DNA of 64,000 nucleotides from JANQOZ01 sp045106555. GTDB lineage: Bacteria > Pseudomonadota > Gammaproteobacteria > Xanthomonadales > SZUA-38. The DNA lies in the NCBI GenBank assembly GCA_045106555.1, contig JBGCET010000003.1, positions 1-64,000 on the forward strand. The letters run 5' to 3'. The notes beneath the pieces were generated by a model. The model was not told the DNA's origin, did no database searches, and worked only from the letters and a program-made list of their open reading frames with translations. Positions within the stretch are counted from its first letter, which is position 1; each line of letters starts with the position of its first letter. The position numbers were made by a program, and so were the translations under genes. Positions 53,839-62,366 of the stretch are shown here, piece after piece.

Positions 53839-54251
53839 CAGAACGGGTTATCCAGTGATCTTTCCATGTCGGGGTCGGGCACAACTCGGTAGGAATCGGC
53901 TTCCGGACTGAGTTTCCGGTGTAAAGCATCGCGTTTGATGACGCGCATGACAAGGGCGGTTGGCACAATAGTGAAAACAAAGACGGCGGTCATCAGCACG
54001 GGGGTGGTGATCTTGCCCATGATAGCGCCAAATTTCAGGAAACCGTGGTGAATGGGCGCCAGTGAGGCCGGAGCCAGAAGCGCCCAGACGATAAATACGA
54101 TAGCCACATACCAGGGCCACATAGGGATTGGGCGGGACAGCAACCAGGGAATCACCAGGCCTAGCATGAGGCTGATGAAGCCGCCCAGCAGCAGCCCGAA
54201 AGTTTTCAGCTCTGCCGTGGTTGGTGGAGGGGGTGTACGGGAGCTGGTCAT
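53838..54251 (-). CDS. SxtJ-family membrane protein
   Basis: This 137-residue protein starts at the ATG at 54251, overlapping the TGA of the carbamoyltransferase. It has three or four hydrophobic segments (TFGLLLGGFISLMLGLVIPWLL, WYVAIVFIVWALLAP, FGAIMGKITTPVLMTAVFVFTIVPTALVMRVI) followed by the conserved polar tail 'RDALHRKLSPEADSYRVVPD...RSLDNPF'. This is the SxtJ family, named from the saxitoxin cluster but widespread in bacteria with carbamoyltransferases. It probably forms an inner-membrane unit with the DUF5989 protein. Its role is not established. Confidence 0.88.
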   Translation of the reverse strand: MTSSRTPPPPTTAELKTFGLLLGGFISLMLGLVIPWLLSRPIPMWPWYVAIVFIVWALLAPASLAPIHHGFLKFGAIMGKITTPVLMTAVFVFTIVPTALVMRVIKRDALHRKLSPEADSYRVVPDPDMERSLDNPF

Positions 54252-56092
54252 CAGTCCAACACGAACTCATCGCGCCAGGATTCGTCGTCGGCCAACGCGG
54301 GCTGGCGTTTCTTGTCGAAAATGAAATTCTCCACAATGAGGTAGTCCATTTCAGTGCGCATGAAGCAACGATAGGCATCCAAGGGTGACTCAACAATGGG
54401 CTCGCCTCTTACGTTGAAAGAGGTATTGACCACCAGTGAGCAGCCGGTTAAGCCCCTGAAAGCCTTGATTAGCGAATAGTATCTTGGGTTGGTGGTTTTG
54501 TGCACGGTTTGCACCCGAGCCGAATAGTCCACATGGGTTACCGCGGGAATTTCGCTGCGTTTCTGGTTGATCCGGTCAAGTCCAGACGCTGTGGATTGTG
54601 CCGAGTGTTGAACCCGTTTGGCAGGCTGCACTGGCGCAACAATCAGCATGTAGGGTGAATCACCTTCATGTTCAAAGTAGCGGTTAACGTCTTCGGCCAG
54701 CACCGACGGGGCGAAGGGGCGAAACGACTCGCGGTATTTGATTTTTAGATTCATCACCGACTGCATCGTTTCGCTGCGCGGGTCGCCTAGGATGGAACGC
54801 CCTCCCAAGGCGCGAGGGCCAAACTCCATTCGGCCCTGGAACCAACCCAACACGTTTTCACTGGCTAGAATTTCTGCACCACGGATTGCTACCTCTGAGT
54901 CGCTGAGTTCTTCAAACACAGCGCCCAGTGGCTCCAGCTGGTGTTTGATTTGGGCCGTCGAATATTGGGTCCCCAGATAGGAACCCTGCATGTTGTCCAT
55001 GGCGCCGGTTTTTTCACCGGCGCCTCGATCGGTGTCGTGCCAGGCCACCAACGCCGCCCCCAGCGCACCGCCGGCGTCACCCGCTGCGGGTTGAATCCAG
55101 ACGTTCTCAAATGGCCCTTCCCGCAGCACCCGGCCATTGGCCACGCAGTTGAGCGCAACACCGCCGGCAAGGCACAGGTTTCTACTGCCGGTTTCACGCT
55201 GCACGGTGTGAGCCAGGCGCAAGACCACCTCCTCGGTAACGGCCTGGATAGAGGCTGCCAAGTCCATCTCTCTTTGACCAATGTCAGTTTCTGAGACCCG
55301 TGGCGGACCCCCGAACAGCTGATGGAATTTTTCACTGGTCATGGTCAGGCCGGTGCAATAGTTGAAATACTGCATGTCTAGCCGAAAGGTGCCGTCTGGC
55401 TTCAGGTCTAAAAGATGTTGGGTGATCAGCTCGGCATACTTGGGCTCACCGTAAGGCGCCAGCCCCATCAGCTTGTACTCACCCGAGTTGACCTTGAATC
55501 CGGTGTAGTAGGTAAACGCCGAATACAACAGGCCCAGCGAGTGTGGGAAGTCGATCTCCCAAAGGGGTTTAAGGGCGCTGCCCTGGCCGCGCCAAACTGA
55601 CGTCGTCGCCCATTCGCCGACCCCATCCAGACACAGTACGACCGCTTCATCAAAGGGGCTGGGATAAAATGCTGACGCGGCGTGAGACTGGTGATGTTCG
55701 GCAAAGCGCAGCGGCGGCAGTTCAGATTTTCGGCAGTCGGCAATTTTTGCCAGCTCCACTTTGAGGGTGTTTTTCAGGTACAGCTTTTCCTTTAGCCATA
55801 CAGGCATCGCCTTCAGGAACGACCGTAACCCCTTTGGCGCATAGCTCAAGTAGGTTTCCAGCAGGCGTTCAAATTTGACTAAGGGCTTGTCGTAGAAAAT
55901 GACCTCGTCCAGATCGCTGAAGGAAATGTCGGCATCGCGCAGGGCACGTTGCAGAGCAAGTCGCGGAAAATCTGGGTCATGTTTCCGCCGACTGAAGCGC
56001 TCTTCCTGAGCCGCAAACACAATTTTTCCGTCGCCCAGAAGCGCGACAGCAGCGTCGTGATAGTAAGCCGATATTCCGAGAACATAGTGCAA
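54251..56092 (-). CDS. Carbamoyltransferase (NodU/TobZ/SxtI-like)
   Basis: I place the start at the TTG at 56092 (LHYVLGISAYYHD), because family members begin YxLGISAYYHD and AGGG lies upstream; the frame runs on upstream but loses family similarity. The 613-residue product has the Kae1-like domain (HDAAVALLGDGKIVFAAQEERFSRRKHD; HHQSHAASAFYPSPF; LCLDGVGEW; GEYKLMGLAPYGEPKY; 'CLAGGVALNCVANGR') and the C-terminal YrdC-like domain (GRMEFGPRALGGRSIL; FRPFAPSVL; CSLVVNTSFNVRGEPIV). These enzymes move a carbamoyl group from carbamoyl phosphate to a hydroxyl. Its overlap with sxtJ and DUF5989 makes a three-gene unit; the acceptor is unknown. Confidence 0.93.
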   Translation of the reverse strand: MHYVLGISAYYHDAAVALLGDGKIVFAAQEERFSRRKHDPDFPRLALQRALRDADISFSDLDEVIFYDKPLVKFERLLETYLSYAPKGLRSFLKAMPVWLKEKLYLKNTLKVELAKIADCRKSELPPLRFAEHHQSHAASAFYPSPFDEAVVLCLDGVGEWATTSVWRGQGSALKPLWEIDFPHSLGLLYSAFTYYTGFKVNSGEYKLMGLAPYGEPKYAELITQHLLDLKPDGTFRLDMQYFNYCTGLTMTSEKFHQLFGGPPRVSETDIGQREMDLAASIQAVTEEVVLRLAHTVQRETGSRNLCLAGGVALNCVANGRVLREGPFENVWIQPAAGDAGGALGAALVAWHDTDRGAGEKTGAMDNMQGSYLGTQYSTAQIKHQLEPLGAVFEELSDSEVAIRGAEILASENVLGWFQGRMEFGPRALGGRSILGDPRSETMQSVMNLKIKYRESFRPFAPSVLAEDVNRYFEHEGDSPYMLIVAPVQPAKRVQHSAQSTASGLDRINQKRSEIPAVTHVDYSARVQTVHKTTNPRYYSLIKAFRGLTGCSLVVNTSFNVRGEPIVESPLDAYRCFMRTEMDYLIVENFIFDKKRQPALADDESWRDEFVLD

Positions 56093-56233
56093 GATGAGCG
56101 CCCTGGAGCCAAAGAAGAAACCTGCGAATGCTGCGCTTGAATACCTTACAAGTCCATGCCTGAAATTCAACCCCGTTTTCTGTAATTCCAGGGCCAGCTG
56201 GTATTGTAGTGGCCCCTGTAGGAAAGAATGTGA

Positions 56234-57472
56234 GTGACGATGCTGCCGTCTAAAAATGGGTTCCACGCCGCAGCGATCAACACGGGGCTTTTTCTGGTGT
56301 CGCTGGTGGTGGCATTGCTGCTTGCCGAGTTAGGTCTTCGCCTGGTGGAATCTGCCGGCAGGCAGTCCATTGGCGCAGAAATTCCGTTGCACCAACTCAA
56401 CTACAACAACCCCTCAGTGTCTGTTGTTCAGGCCCCGGACACGGTTCGAGTTCTGAGCTTTGGCGACTCGTTTGCCTACGGGATTGTTAAGCCGCCCTAC
56501 AGCTATCATCAGATCGCGGCGACGGCATTGTCTGCAGCCGGTCTTCCCTACGATGTTGTGAATCTGGGGGAACCAGCGATCAGCTTCCCCCAGTACCTGC
56601 AAGCCCATCAACAATGGTCCAAGGTGTTAGATCACGACGCCGTGCTCATCAACATATACGTTGGCAACGATATTGCCGATGTGACCTACGGCTATGTGGA
56701 AAAGAACGCCGATCCGCACCACGCGTTGGCGGCGCTTGAGGCCAATGCGCAATCTGGTGAGGGGCTAATGCCTTCAGGAAATCTTGAGGACATCTTGGGT
56801 CGGGTGAATTTTGTGCCCAGAGCTTTTCCGCTGCGAATTATTGACTATGCCTACGCTATCTACCTGTCGTTGACACAGGTAATTACCCCGACCGACATGA
56901 CCTTAAACCCCGACGTGTATATTCCCGCCGTTGTCAGCCTCAACGATGACGATTTCCTACAGGTTCAACGATCCATTGCCAGCGTGTTCGATCCCTCGCG
57001 CCTGCGCCTTCACCAAACGGGTTACGAAAGCGCCGTTGAGCTAGCGCGCTATTTGCAAGGCCAAGCGGACGAGCGTCCTGTTTGGGTGTTGCTGAGTCCA
57101 CCTCAAATGGCCGTTGACAAAGCCCTGCACAATCGCCTGCTCCTTCAATTAGATCAGCCATGGGACATCGACTTGCCGTTTGTGCTGCTGGAAAATATTT
57201 TTGCGACAGTCGCTCCCAGTGTAAAGGTGGTGCCGCTCGACTCCCTGTTGCGCTGCGCCACGCAAACTCAAGGGCCTATGTATGTTGAACGAGACACCCA
57301 TTGGAACCAGGCAGGAAATCAGGTCGTTGGAATCGCCGTGGCGAGCGCTTTGTCGATACCGGATGAGGGATTGTTAACGATCGGGAATACCCAGTGTCCC
57401 TTTATCCAGAGTCGACGAGTATTGACCGCCGAAGAAAAGATTCTTGTTCAGGAACTGACAGCTGTCCGTTGA
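56234..57472 (+). CDS. SGNH/GDSL hydrolase with N-terminal membrane anchor
   Basis: This 412-residue protein starts at the GTG at 56234, after AGGAAAG. One membrane helix (INTGLFLVSLVVALLLAELGLRL) anchors it to the inner membrane with the catalytic domain outside. The domain has S79 in FGDSFAYG (block I), 'YVGNDIADV' as the GxND block and D354-x-H356 in ERDTHWNQAGNQ. The DTHWN form is shared with AlgJ/AlgX-type O-acetyl-handling proteins. It is divergent from the carbamoyltransferase operon; SGNH genes commonly accompany carbamoyltransferase/SxtJ/DUF5989 sets, so they may modify the same surface glycan or lipid. Confidence 0.88.
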   Translation: MTMLPSKNGFHAAAINTGLFLVSLVVALLLAELGLRLVESAGRQSIGAEIPLHQLNYNNPSVSVVQAPDTVRVLSFGDSFAYGIVKPPYSYHQIAATALSAAGLPYDVVNLGEPAISFPQYLQAHQQWSKVLDHDAVLINIYVGNDIADVTYGYVEKNADPHHALAALEANAQSGEGLMPSGNLEDILGRVNFVPRAFPLRIIDYAYAIYLSLTQVITPTDMTLNPDVYIPAVVSLNDDDFLQVQRSIASVFDPSRLRLHQTGYESAVELARYLQGQADERPVWVLLSPPQMAVDKALHNRLLLQLDQPWDIDLPFVLLENIFATVAPSVKVVPLDSLLRCATQTQGPMYVERDTHWNQAGNQVVGIAVASALSIPDEGLLTIGNTQCPFIQSRRVLTAEEKILVQELTAVR

Positions 57473-57515
57473 TGGCTCGCCGCAAGGGGGCGATACGCTG
57501 GTCAGAATTTATCTT

Positions 57516-57553
57516 GTTAGATTTCCACAGGTTAGATTTCCACAGGTTAGATT
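57516..57553 (+). repeat. Short tandem repeat, 15-base unit, about 2.5 copies
   Basis: GTTAGATTTCCACAG occurs at 57516-57530 and again exactly at 57531-57545, followed by a partial copy GTTAGATT at 57546-57553. It lies in the 177-base gap between the SGNH hydrolase and the haem peroxidase, in the probable promoter region of the latter. Confidence 0.85.
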
Positions 57554-57649
57554 GTCTCTGCTTAGGAGTTCACTGAGGAGATTTTCCTTCCGCGCCGTTC
57601 ATCAATTTGCCATCAGGCATTTTTTGACGACATTCATCGGGAGGTTCAT

Positions 57650-59074
57650 ATGTCTTCATGTCCTGTACAACATCACGGTATGACCAAAGCAAAAGGCTGC
57701 GCTCACGCGCGGCTGGGCAATTTTGGAAAGCTCTTTCCTAAACTGACGCCGCTAAAACTCAACGAGGCTCAGGCAGCAGCATTGGGAGGAAAAAACTCGC
57801 CCATGCATGATGTGGGAAACGTCTCGCCAAACGCCAGTTTGCCGGCGGGTTATACGTTTTTCGCCCAGTTTATTGACCATGATATTACCCTGGATACCAC
57901 CAGCGATCTGCACGGCAAGCCGCTGTCTAACGGCGCCATCAGTCACCTGCCTAACCTTCGCACACCCACCCTGGATATGGACTGCGTGTACGGTTTCGGG
58001 CCTGAGGCCAGCCCTCATCTTTATGCCGGCGCCACAGCACCCGGTCGACTGTTGGTGGGTAATTCGGGCAACCCAGATGACCTGCCGCGAAATGAATCTG
58101 GTACCGCCTTGATCGGCGATCCGCGCAACGACGAAAATATTTTTGTCTCTCAAATGCAGCTGCTGTTCATCCGCTTTCATAACCGGGTTTACGACTCGCT
58201 GGTTTCAAGTGTTAGCCTGGATGAGCGGTTCGAAAAGGCACAGGAAATTGTTCGCCACCACTATCAATACTTGGTGGTGCACGACTTTCTTCATCGAATC
58301 TGCGACCCAAAGATTTTCGAGTTCGCCCTGAAAAAAGTTACCGGCCACCAATACCCATTGGTGTACGAGGCTGACAAACACGGAAATCTGCCCATGCCGG
58401 TAGAGTTCAGCGTTGCGGCCTACCGTTTTGGCCATACGACGGTGCGCACGAGCTACGCGGCGAATGGTCAATTCCCGGATGTCGAGTTGTTTGACGAGCG
58501 TTTCGGTACCCAAGGATTTTCTGCCCTGCCGCCGGAGCTGACGGTGGATTGGCGGTTTTTGTTGCCTGTGAATAAGTGCATCGCGCCGCTAACCACCAAG
58601 CGATTTGATCTTCAATTTCCGGAAGAGTTGATTTGTATGCCGGACCCTATTGTGGGTCGCGGCGCCAGCGACAACGAGCGATCGCTGGCGTTTCGAAATC
58701 TGCTTCGAGGCAACGCTCTGGCATTGCCTTGTGGTCAGGCGGTAGCGGCGGCATTGAAGGCAGCGGGCTATCCCATCAGCACTAACTTTGCACCGCTAAA
58801 ACTCACCGAGGTTATTCCCGCAGAGAAGGAGACCAAAGACTTGGCGGACGAAACGCCGTTGTTCTTCTATCTCATGCGCGAGGCCGGTACGTTAGGCAAA
58901 GGCGAGCGTCTGGGCCCGACAGGGTCGGCTATCTTGCTGGAGGTCTTGTTAGGTGGGTTACTGCACTGCGAAGACAGCATCCTGAAAGATCCGAAATGGA
59001 AACCTAACCGCTGTATCGCCGGCCCCCACAAGGGGTTTGAGCTGGCAGACGTGGTTAGGTACGTCGAGTCTTAG
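57650..59074 (+). CDS. Haem peroxidase of the animal-peroxidase/cyclooxygenase superfamily
   Basis: The 474-residue protein has no signal peptide, so it is predicted to be cytoplasmic or secreted by an unusual route. Family motifs are the distal His region FFAQFIDHDITLD (H77), DMDCVYGFGP with the partner residues, 'NENIFVSQMQLLFIRFHNRVYD' (the hallmark helix before the proximal site) and the proximal H262 in AAYRFGHTTVR. Bacterial members (peroxinectin or peroxicin-like) oxidise halides or lipids with hydrogen peroxide. The N-terminus (SSCPVQHHGMTKAKGCAHA) is Cys/His-rich. A strong terminator follows 16 bases after the stop. Confidence 0.9.
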   Translation: MSSCPVQHHGMTKAKGCAHARLGNFGKLFPKLTPLKLNEAQAAALGGKNSPMHDVGNVSPNASLPAGYTFFAQFIDHDITLDTTSDLHGKPLSNGAISHLPNLRTPTLDMDCVYGFGPEASPHLYAGATAPGRLLVGNSGNPDDLPRNESGTALIGDPRNDENIFVSQMQLLFIRFHNRVYDSLVSSVSLDERFEKAQEIVRHHYQYLVVHDFLHRICDPKIFEFALKKVTGHQYPLVYEADKHGNLPMPVEFSVAAYRFGHTTVRTSYAANGQFPDVELFDERFGTQGFSALPPELTVDWRFLLPVNKCIAPLTTKRFDLQFPEELICMPDPIVGRGASDNERSLAFRNLLRGNALALPCGQAVAAALKAAGYPISTNFAPLKLTEVIPAEKETKDLADETPLFFYLMREAGTLGKGERLGPTGSAILLEVLLGGLLHCEDSILKDPKWKPNRCIAGPHKGFELADVVRYVES

Positions 59075-59089
59075 CGGCTCACCAGGTTT

Positions 59090-59154
59090 CCGTTCTCGCG
59101 GTGGTGATGCATTACTACCCCTCCAAGGTTTGCCGCCGGGAGAACGGTTTTTTT
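59090..59154 (+). terminator. Rho-independent terminator after the haem peroxidase
   Basis: CCGTTCTCGCGGTGG (59090-59104) pairs with CCGCCGGGAGAACGG (59133-59147) with one mismatch and one G-T wobble, a 28-base loop, and a seven-T run at 59148-59154. The T run overlaps the stop codon of the convergent kinase gene. It terminates plus-strand transcription only. Confidence 0.85.
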
Positions 59155-61609
59155 ATTGAAGCGCTGGCAGCGCCGCCAGCGCTTCGCTTAGCGCCTCAGC
59201 ATCGACGGTTTGGGTGAGGAATGGTTGGGCGTCGCTAAAGAGTTGACGAGCCTCGACCAGTCGTTGCTGAGCCGCTCGGCACCGGCCAAGATGAAAGCGG
59301 CTTTGGTTTGTGGATTGGGCTTCGGTGCCCCGTTGAGATAGCCGCACCTCGAGGGTGGACGCCAGCCGATCACAGGCTTCATCAGTTTGACCATCCAACA
59401 ACAGTACCTTCGCCAATTCCTGATTAGCTCCGGCTGTGTGCAGATGGTCGCCCGATAGGGTTGCTGAAAGCACCCGGACTGCCTCTCTCCAATGGGCCTG
59501 GGCCCGGCTGAGATTGTTTTGATCCGCGGCTACTTTACCCAGATACCCCAGCGTCCAGCCCATCTTTGGATGATCTCCCCCGTAGATGGTTTGTTCTCGC
59601 TGAAGAACCTCTTTCAAGAGTCGCTCCGCTTCGGGCAGATTGTCCAAACCGATTTCCAGCGCGGCCAAATTTCTCAACGTTGTTAGCGTGCGAGGGTGGG
59701 TGGGGCCAAGCTTATCTTCCTGCACCGTAATGGCTTCCCGGTAAAGCTGCCCCGCTTCCTGGCGGCGCTTCTGTCGATGCAGCACTACACCGTAGTCGGC
59801 TTTGGAAAGCGCCAAGTCTACGTCGTCAGAAACCAGCGTGTTGAGGCGCAGATTTAGTGCCTGTCCGTGGTATTCACCCGATCGTTCATCTTCTCCGAGT
59901 TCGGAATGGGCAATGCCCAGCTCACTGTAGATGCTGGCCAGCGCCAGACTGTCGGGGGCACCTGTGGTTAGGCGGAGGGTGGCCGCCTTATTCAGATTTT
60001 CCAGCGCCGATTCGAAATTCCCGGCACCGCGTTGCGCACTGCCGAGGTTAAGCAAACTGTCAGACAACTCCTCAGTAGAACTATTTAGTGCTTCACGTAG
60101 CGTGAGACTGCGCTGATAGTGATCCACGGCCGCTGGATACTCACCCAGGGAGAAGTAAATGCCGCCCAGATTATCCAGCATTGAGGCTTTTAACAGCGGT
60201 TGATCGTTCAGTCTGTTGGTGAGCTGAGCGCTGCCCTGATCGACCATTTCTTTGATCGTGAGGGTTTTGCCCAGACTGATATCCGGTGACGCATTGGAAA
60301 ACAGTTCTTGCAGAAAGGCGGAAATCTCCTGGGCTTTCGCAGCCTCCAGTTGAGCCATATCTCGCTCTTGGACTATGCGTGCAGACTGCCAGGTTACGGT
60401 GAGCGCATAGGCCAGTAACATCATGGCGAATGCTGCGGTCACCGATACGCCCACTCGATGTCGGGCGACAAACTTGCGAATCCGGTGCCAGCGCAGGCCA
60501 GCATGGGCTATCAGCGGCAGACCTTGCTGATAGTTGCGAAGATCCAGGATCAGGTCTTCTACTGTCCGGTAGCGATCTTTGGGAGATTTTTCCAGGCATT
60601 TGAGGATGATGGCGTCCAGGTCACGATCTACCTTGATGCCTGCGGCGTTTGCTCTGCTGGCCGTCTCGCTGGGTCTGGGCGGTGGGGATTCGACAATCTT
60701 GCGCTGGAAGGTCAGCGGTGAATCGCCATTGCGCTGGAACGGTCGTCTGCCTGTGACCAACTCGAACAACAGCAGTCCCAGCTGGTACACGTCGGATTCG
60801 CGGCCCAGCGGCAACCCTTCCAGCTGTTCCGGGCTGGCATACTCCGGGGTCAGCAGGCGGGCCTCGGTTACCGTGGCCGCGTCTGGCCCATCACCCATCA
60901 GCTTAGCAATGCCAAAATCCACCAGCTTTACTTGGCCCGCCTGATCTACCATCACGTTTGAGGGCTTGATGTCGCGATGAATGATCTCTCGGCGATGGGC
61001 GGCTGACACGGCAGCGGCAACATCTTCCAGGAGGGTAAGGCGCTGCTCCAGCGTTAGCTGGTGAGAGTGACAATGCTCGTCGATGGGTTCACCGGCCACA
61101 TATTCCATGGCCAGCCAGGGTCGTCCGTCGCCAGTAACTCCGCCGTCCAGTAATGACGCAATATGAGGGTCATTCAAGTTTGCCAGGATTTGGCGTTCCC
61201 GTTCGAAACGGTTTAACAGGTCACCGCGGAGCATTCCCTGCCACATCATTTTTAGGGCTACCTGCTGATCAAACAGACCGTCGTTGCGATGGGCCAGGAA
61301 CACTTGGGCCATGCCGCCCTGACCTATTTCCTGGTCAATGGCGAAAGGGCCAACTTGTTGGCCGACAATCTGGGTACCTTGTTGAGCGCTGGCGATAGCG
61401 TCCAGCATATCGACGGAGATGGCCGCGCCTCTGGCCAGCCATTCGGGGTCGCTTTCGCTGTTAGCCAGCAGCCTGGAAAGGTCCGCGCCAAGGTCTGGGT
61501 CGCGTTCGGTCAGCTCGACCAGGAACGCTTTGCGAGAGGACTGGGTGAGACTCAATGCCTGCTCAAGCAATGGGTCCAATTCCTGCCATTTGTCGTGAAG
61601 CCGAGACAT
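59153..61609 (-). CDS. Ser/Thr protein kinase with membrane helix and TPR repeats
   Basis: This 818-residue bacterial Pkn-type kinase has a glycine loop (IGQGGMAQVFLA), K120 in VALKMM, HRDIKPSN at 211-218, DFG at 231-233 and PEYASPEQLEG as the activation loop end. One membrane helix (about 385-407, VTAAFAMMLLAYALTVTW) leads to a periplasmic tetratricopeptide region (YPAAVDHYQRSLTLREAL; GPTHPRTLTTLRNLAALE), the arrangement typical of kinases linked to ECF sigma factors. It lies 20 bases downstream of the ECF gene on the same strand, so the pair is one operon. Its substrate is likely the sigma factor or a partner. Confidence 0.93.
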   Translation of the reverse strand: MSRLHDKWQELDPLLEQALSLTQSSRKAFLVELTERDPDLGADLSRLLANSESDPEWLARGAAISVDMLDAIASAQQGTQIVGQQVGPFAIDQEIGQGGMAQVFLAHRNDGLFDQQVALKMMWQGMLRGDLLNRFERERQILANLNDPHIASLLDGGVTGDGRPWLAMEYVAGEPIDEHCHSHQLTLEQRLTLLEDVAAAVSAAHRREIIHRDIKPSNVMVDQAGQVKLVDFGIAKLMGDGPDAATVTEARLLTPEYASPEQLEGLPLGRESDVYQLGLLLFELVTGRRPFQRNGDSPLTFQRKIVESPPPRPSETASRANAAGIKVDRDLDAIILKCLEKSPKDRYRTVEDLILDLRNYQQGLPLIAHAGLRWHRIRKFVARHRVGVSVTAAFAMMLLAYALTVTWQSARIVQERDMAQLEAAKAQEISAFLQELFSNASPDISLGKTLTIKEMVDQGSAQLTNRLNDQPLLKASMLDNLGGIYFSLGEYPAAVDHYQRSLTLREALNSSTEELSDSLLNLGSAQRGAGNFESALENLNKAATLRLTTGAPDSLALASIYSELGIAHSELGEDERSGEYHGQALNLRLNTLVSDDVDLALSKADYGVVLHRQKRRQEAGQLYREAITVQEDKLGPTHPRTLTTLRNLAALEIGLDNLPEAERLLKEVLQREQTIYGGDHPKMGWTLGYLGKVAADQNNLSRAQAHWREAVRVLSATLSGDHLHTAGANQELAKVLLLDGQTDEACDRLASTLEVRLSQRGTEAQSTNQSRFHLGRCRAAQQRLVEARQLFSDAQPFLTQTVDAEALSEALAALPALQ

Positions 61610-61630
61610 CAGAAAAGTTCTAGTGGTCCA

Positions 61631-62191
61631 CTAGTTTGCCAGACTCTCTGTGAGCCAGGCCTTTGCCCGCAACCAGTCCCTTTGCACTGTGCGCAGAGAA
61701 ACTCCCAGTGCTTGCGCAGTTTCCTCGAAGGTATAGCCGGCAAAAGTGTGACATTCCAGAACCCGTACCAGTCTTGGGTCGTGTTGTTCCATGGTTCGCA
61801 GTGCCGCATCCACGTTCAACCACAGCTCGTTTTGATCGCCTGCGGCGACCCGGCCTTCGTCCAACGGCAGCGGCGCTATCCCATCACCGCGTTTGGCCGC
61901 GCTGCGCGCCCGCAGATGATCGACCAGCAGTTGCCGCATGGCCCGAGCGGCAATGGCAAAAAAGTGTCCCCGGCTGCTCGCGGCGAGCTTGGACTGGCTG
62001 GCAATTTTGCAATACACCTCGTTAACCAGTCCGGTGGTATTGAGTGGGGAATGGTCCAGGTGGCTTAGTTGACGCCGTGCAATGCTTTTCAGCTCCCGGT
62101 AAACCAGGGGCATCAAATCTTCCAGCGCCTCATTTTCTCCAGCCGTAACTCGGGCCAGAAGCGCGGTAATATCTGCGTTGGGGCTTGCCAT
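61631..62191 (-). CDS. ECF-type RNA polymerase sigma factor
   Basis: This 186-residue protein begins at the ATG at 62191 (MASPNADITALLARV). Sigma region 2 reads 'ALEDLMPLVYRELKSIARRQL...LVNEVYCKI', with 'FFAIAARAMRQLLVDHLRAR' typical of the group tied to Ser/Thr kinases. Region 4 has the helix-turn-helix 'GYTFEETAQALGVSLRTVQRDWLRAKAWL'. No anti-sigma gene is next to it, and the kinase directly downstream is its probable controller. The promoter it recognises cannot be read from this window. Confidence 0.92.
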   Translation of the reverse strand: MASPNADITALLARVTAGENEALEDLMPLVYRELKSIARRQLSHLDHSPLNTTGLVNEVYCKIASQSKLAASSRGHFFAIAARAMRQLLVDHLRARSAAKRGDGIAPLPLDEGRVAAGDQNELWLNVDAALRTMEQHDPRLVRVLECHTFAGYTFEETAQALGVSLRTVQRDWLRAKAWLTESLAN

Positions 62192-62366
62192 GGGCTGATG
62201 GTAGCAGGGCTGCACAGCAGGTGCCGTGACCAATGTTCGGCTGTCGCTGACATTTCGACATCAATGACTGAGGGACAGCACGCCGCGCAGGCGTTCCTAA
62301 TCCTGCAATGGTGCATTTTTCCTGAAAAACCCCGCTAAACTGTGGCAATCCCGGGAGGTAAAGACC

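Noticed and set aside
61289..62068. Plus-strand open frame of 259 codons across the kinase and sigma genes.
   Set aside because: It spans two real minus-strand genes and carries no domain.
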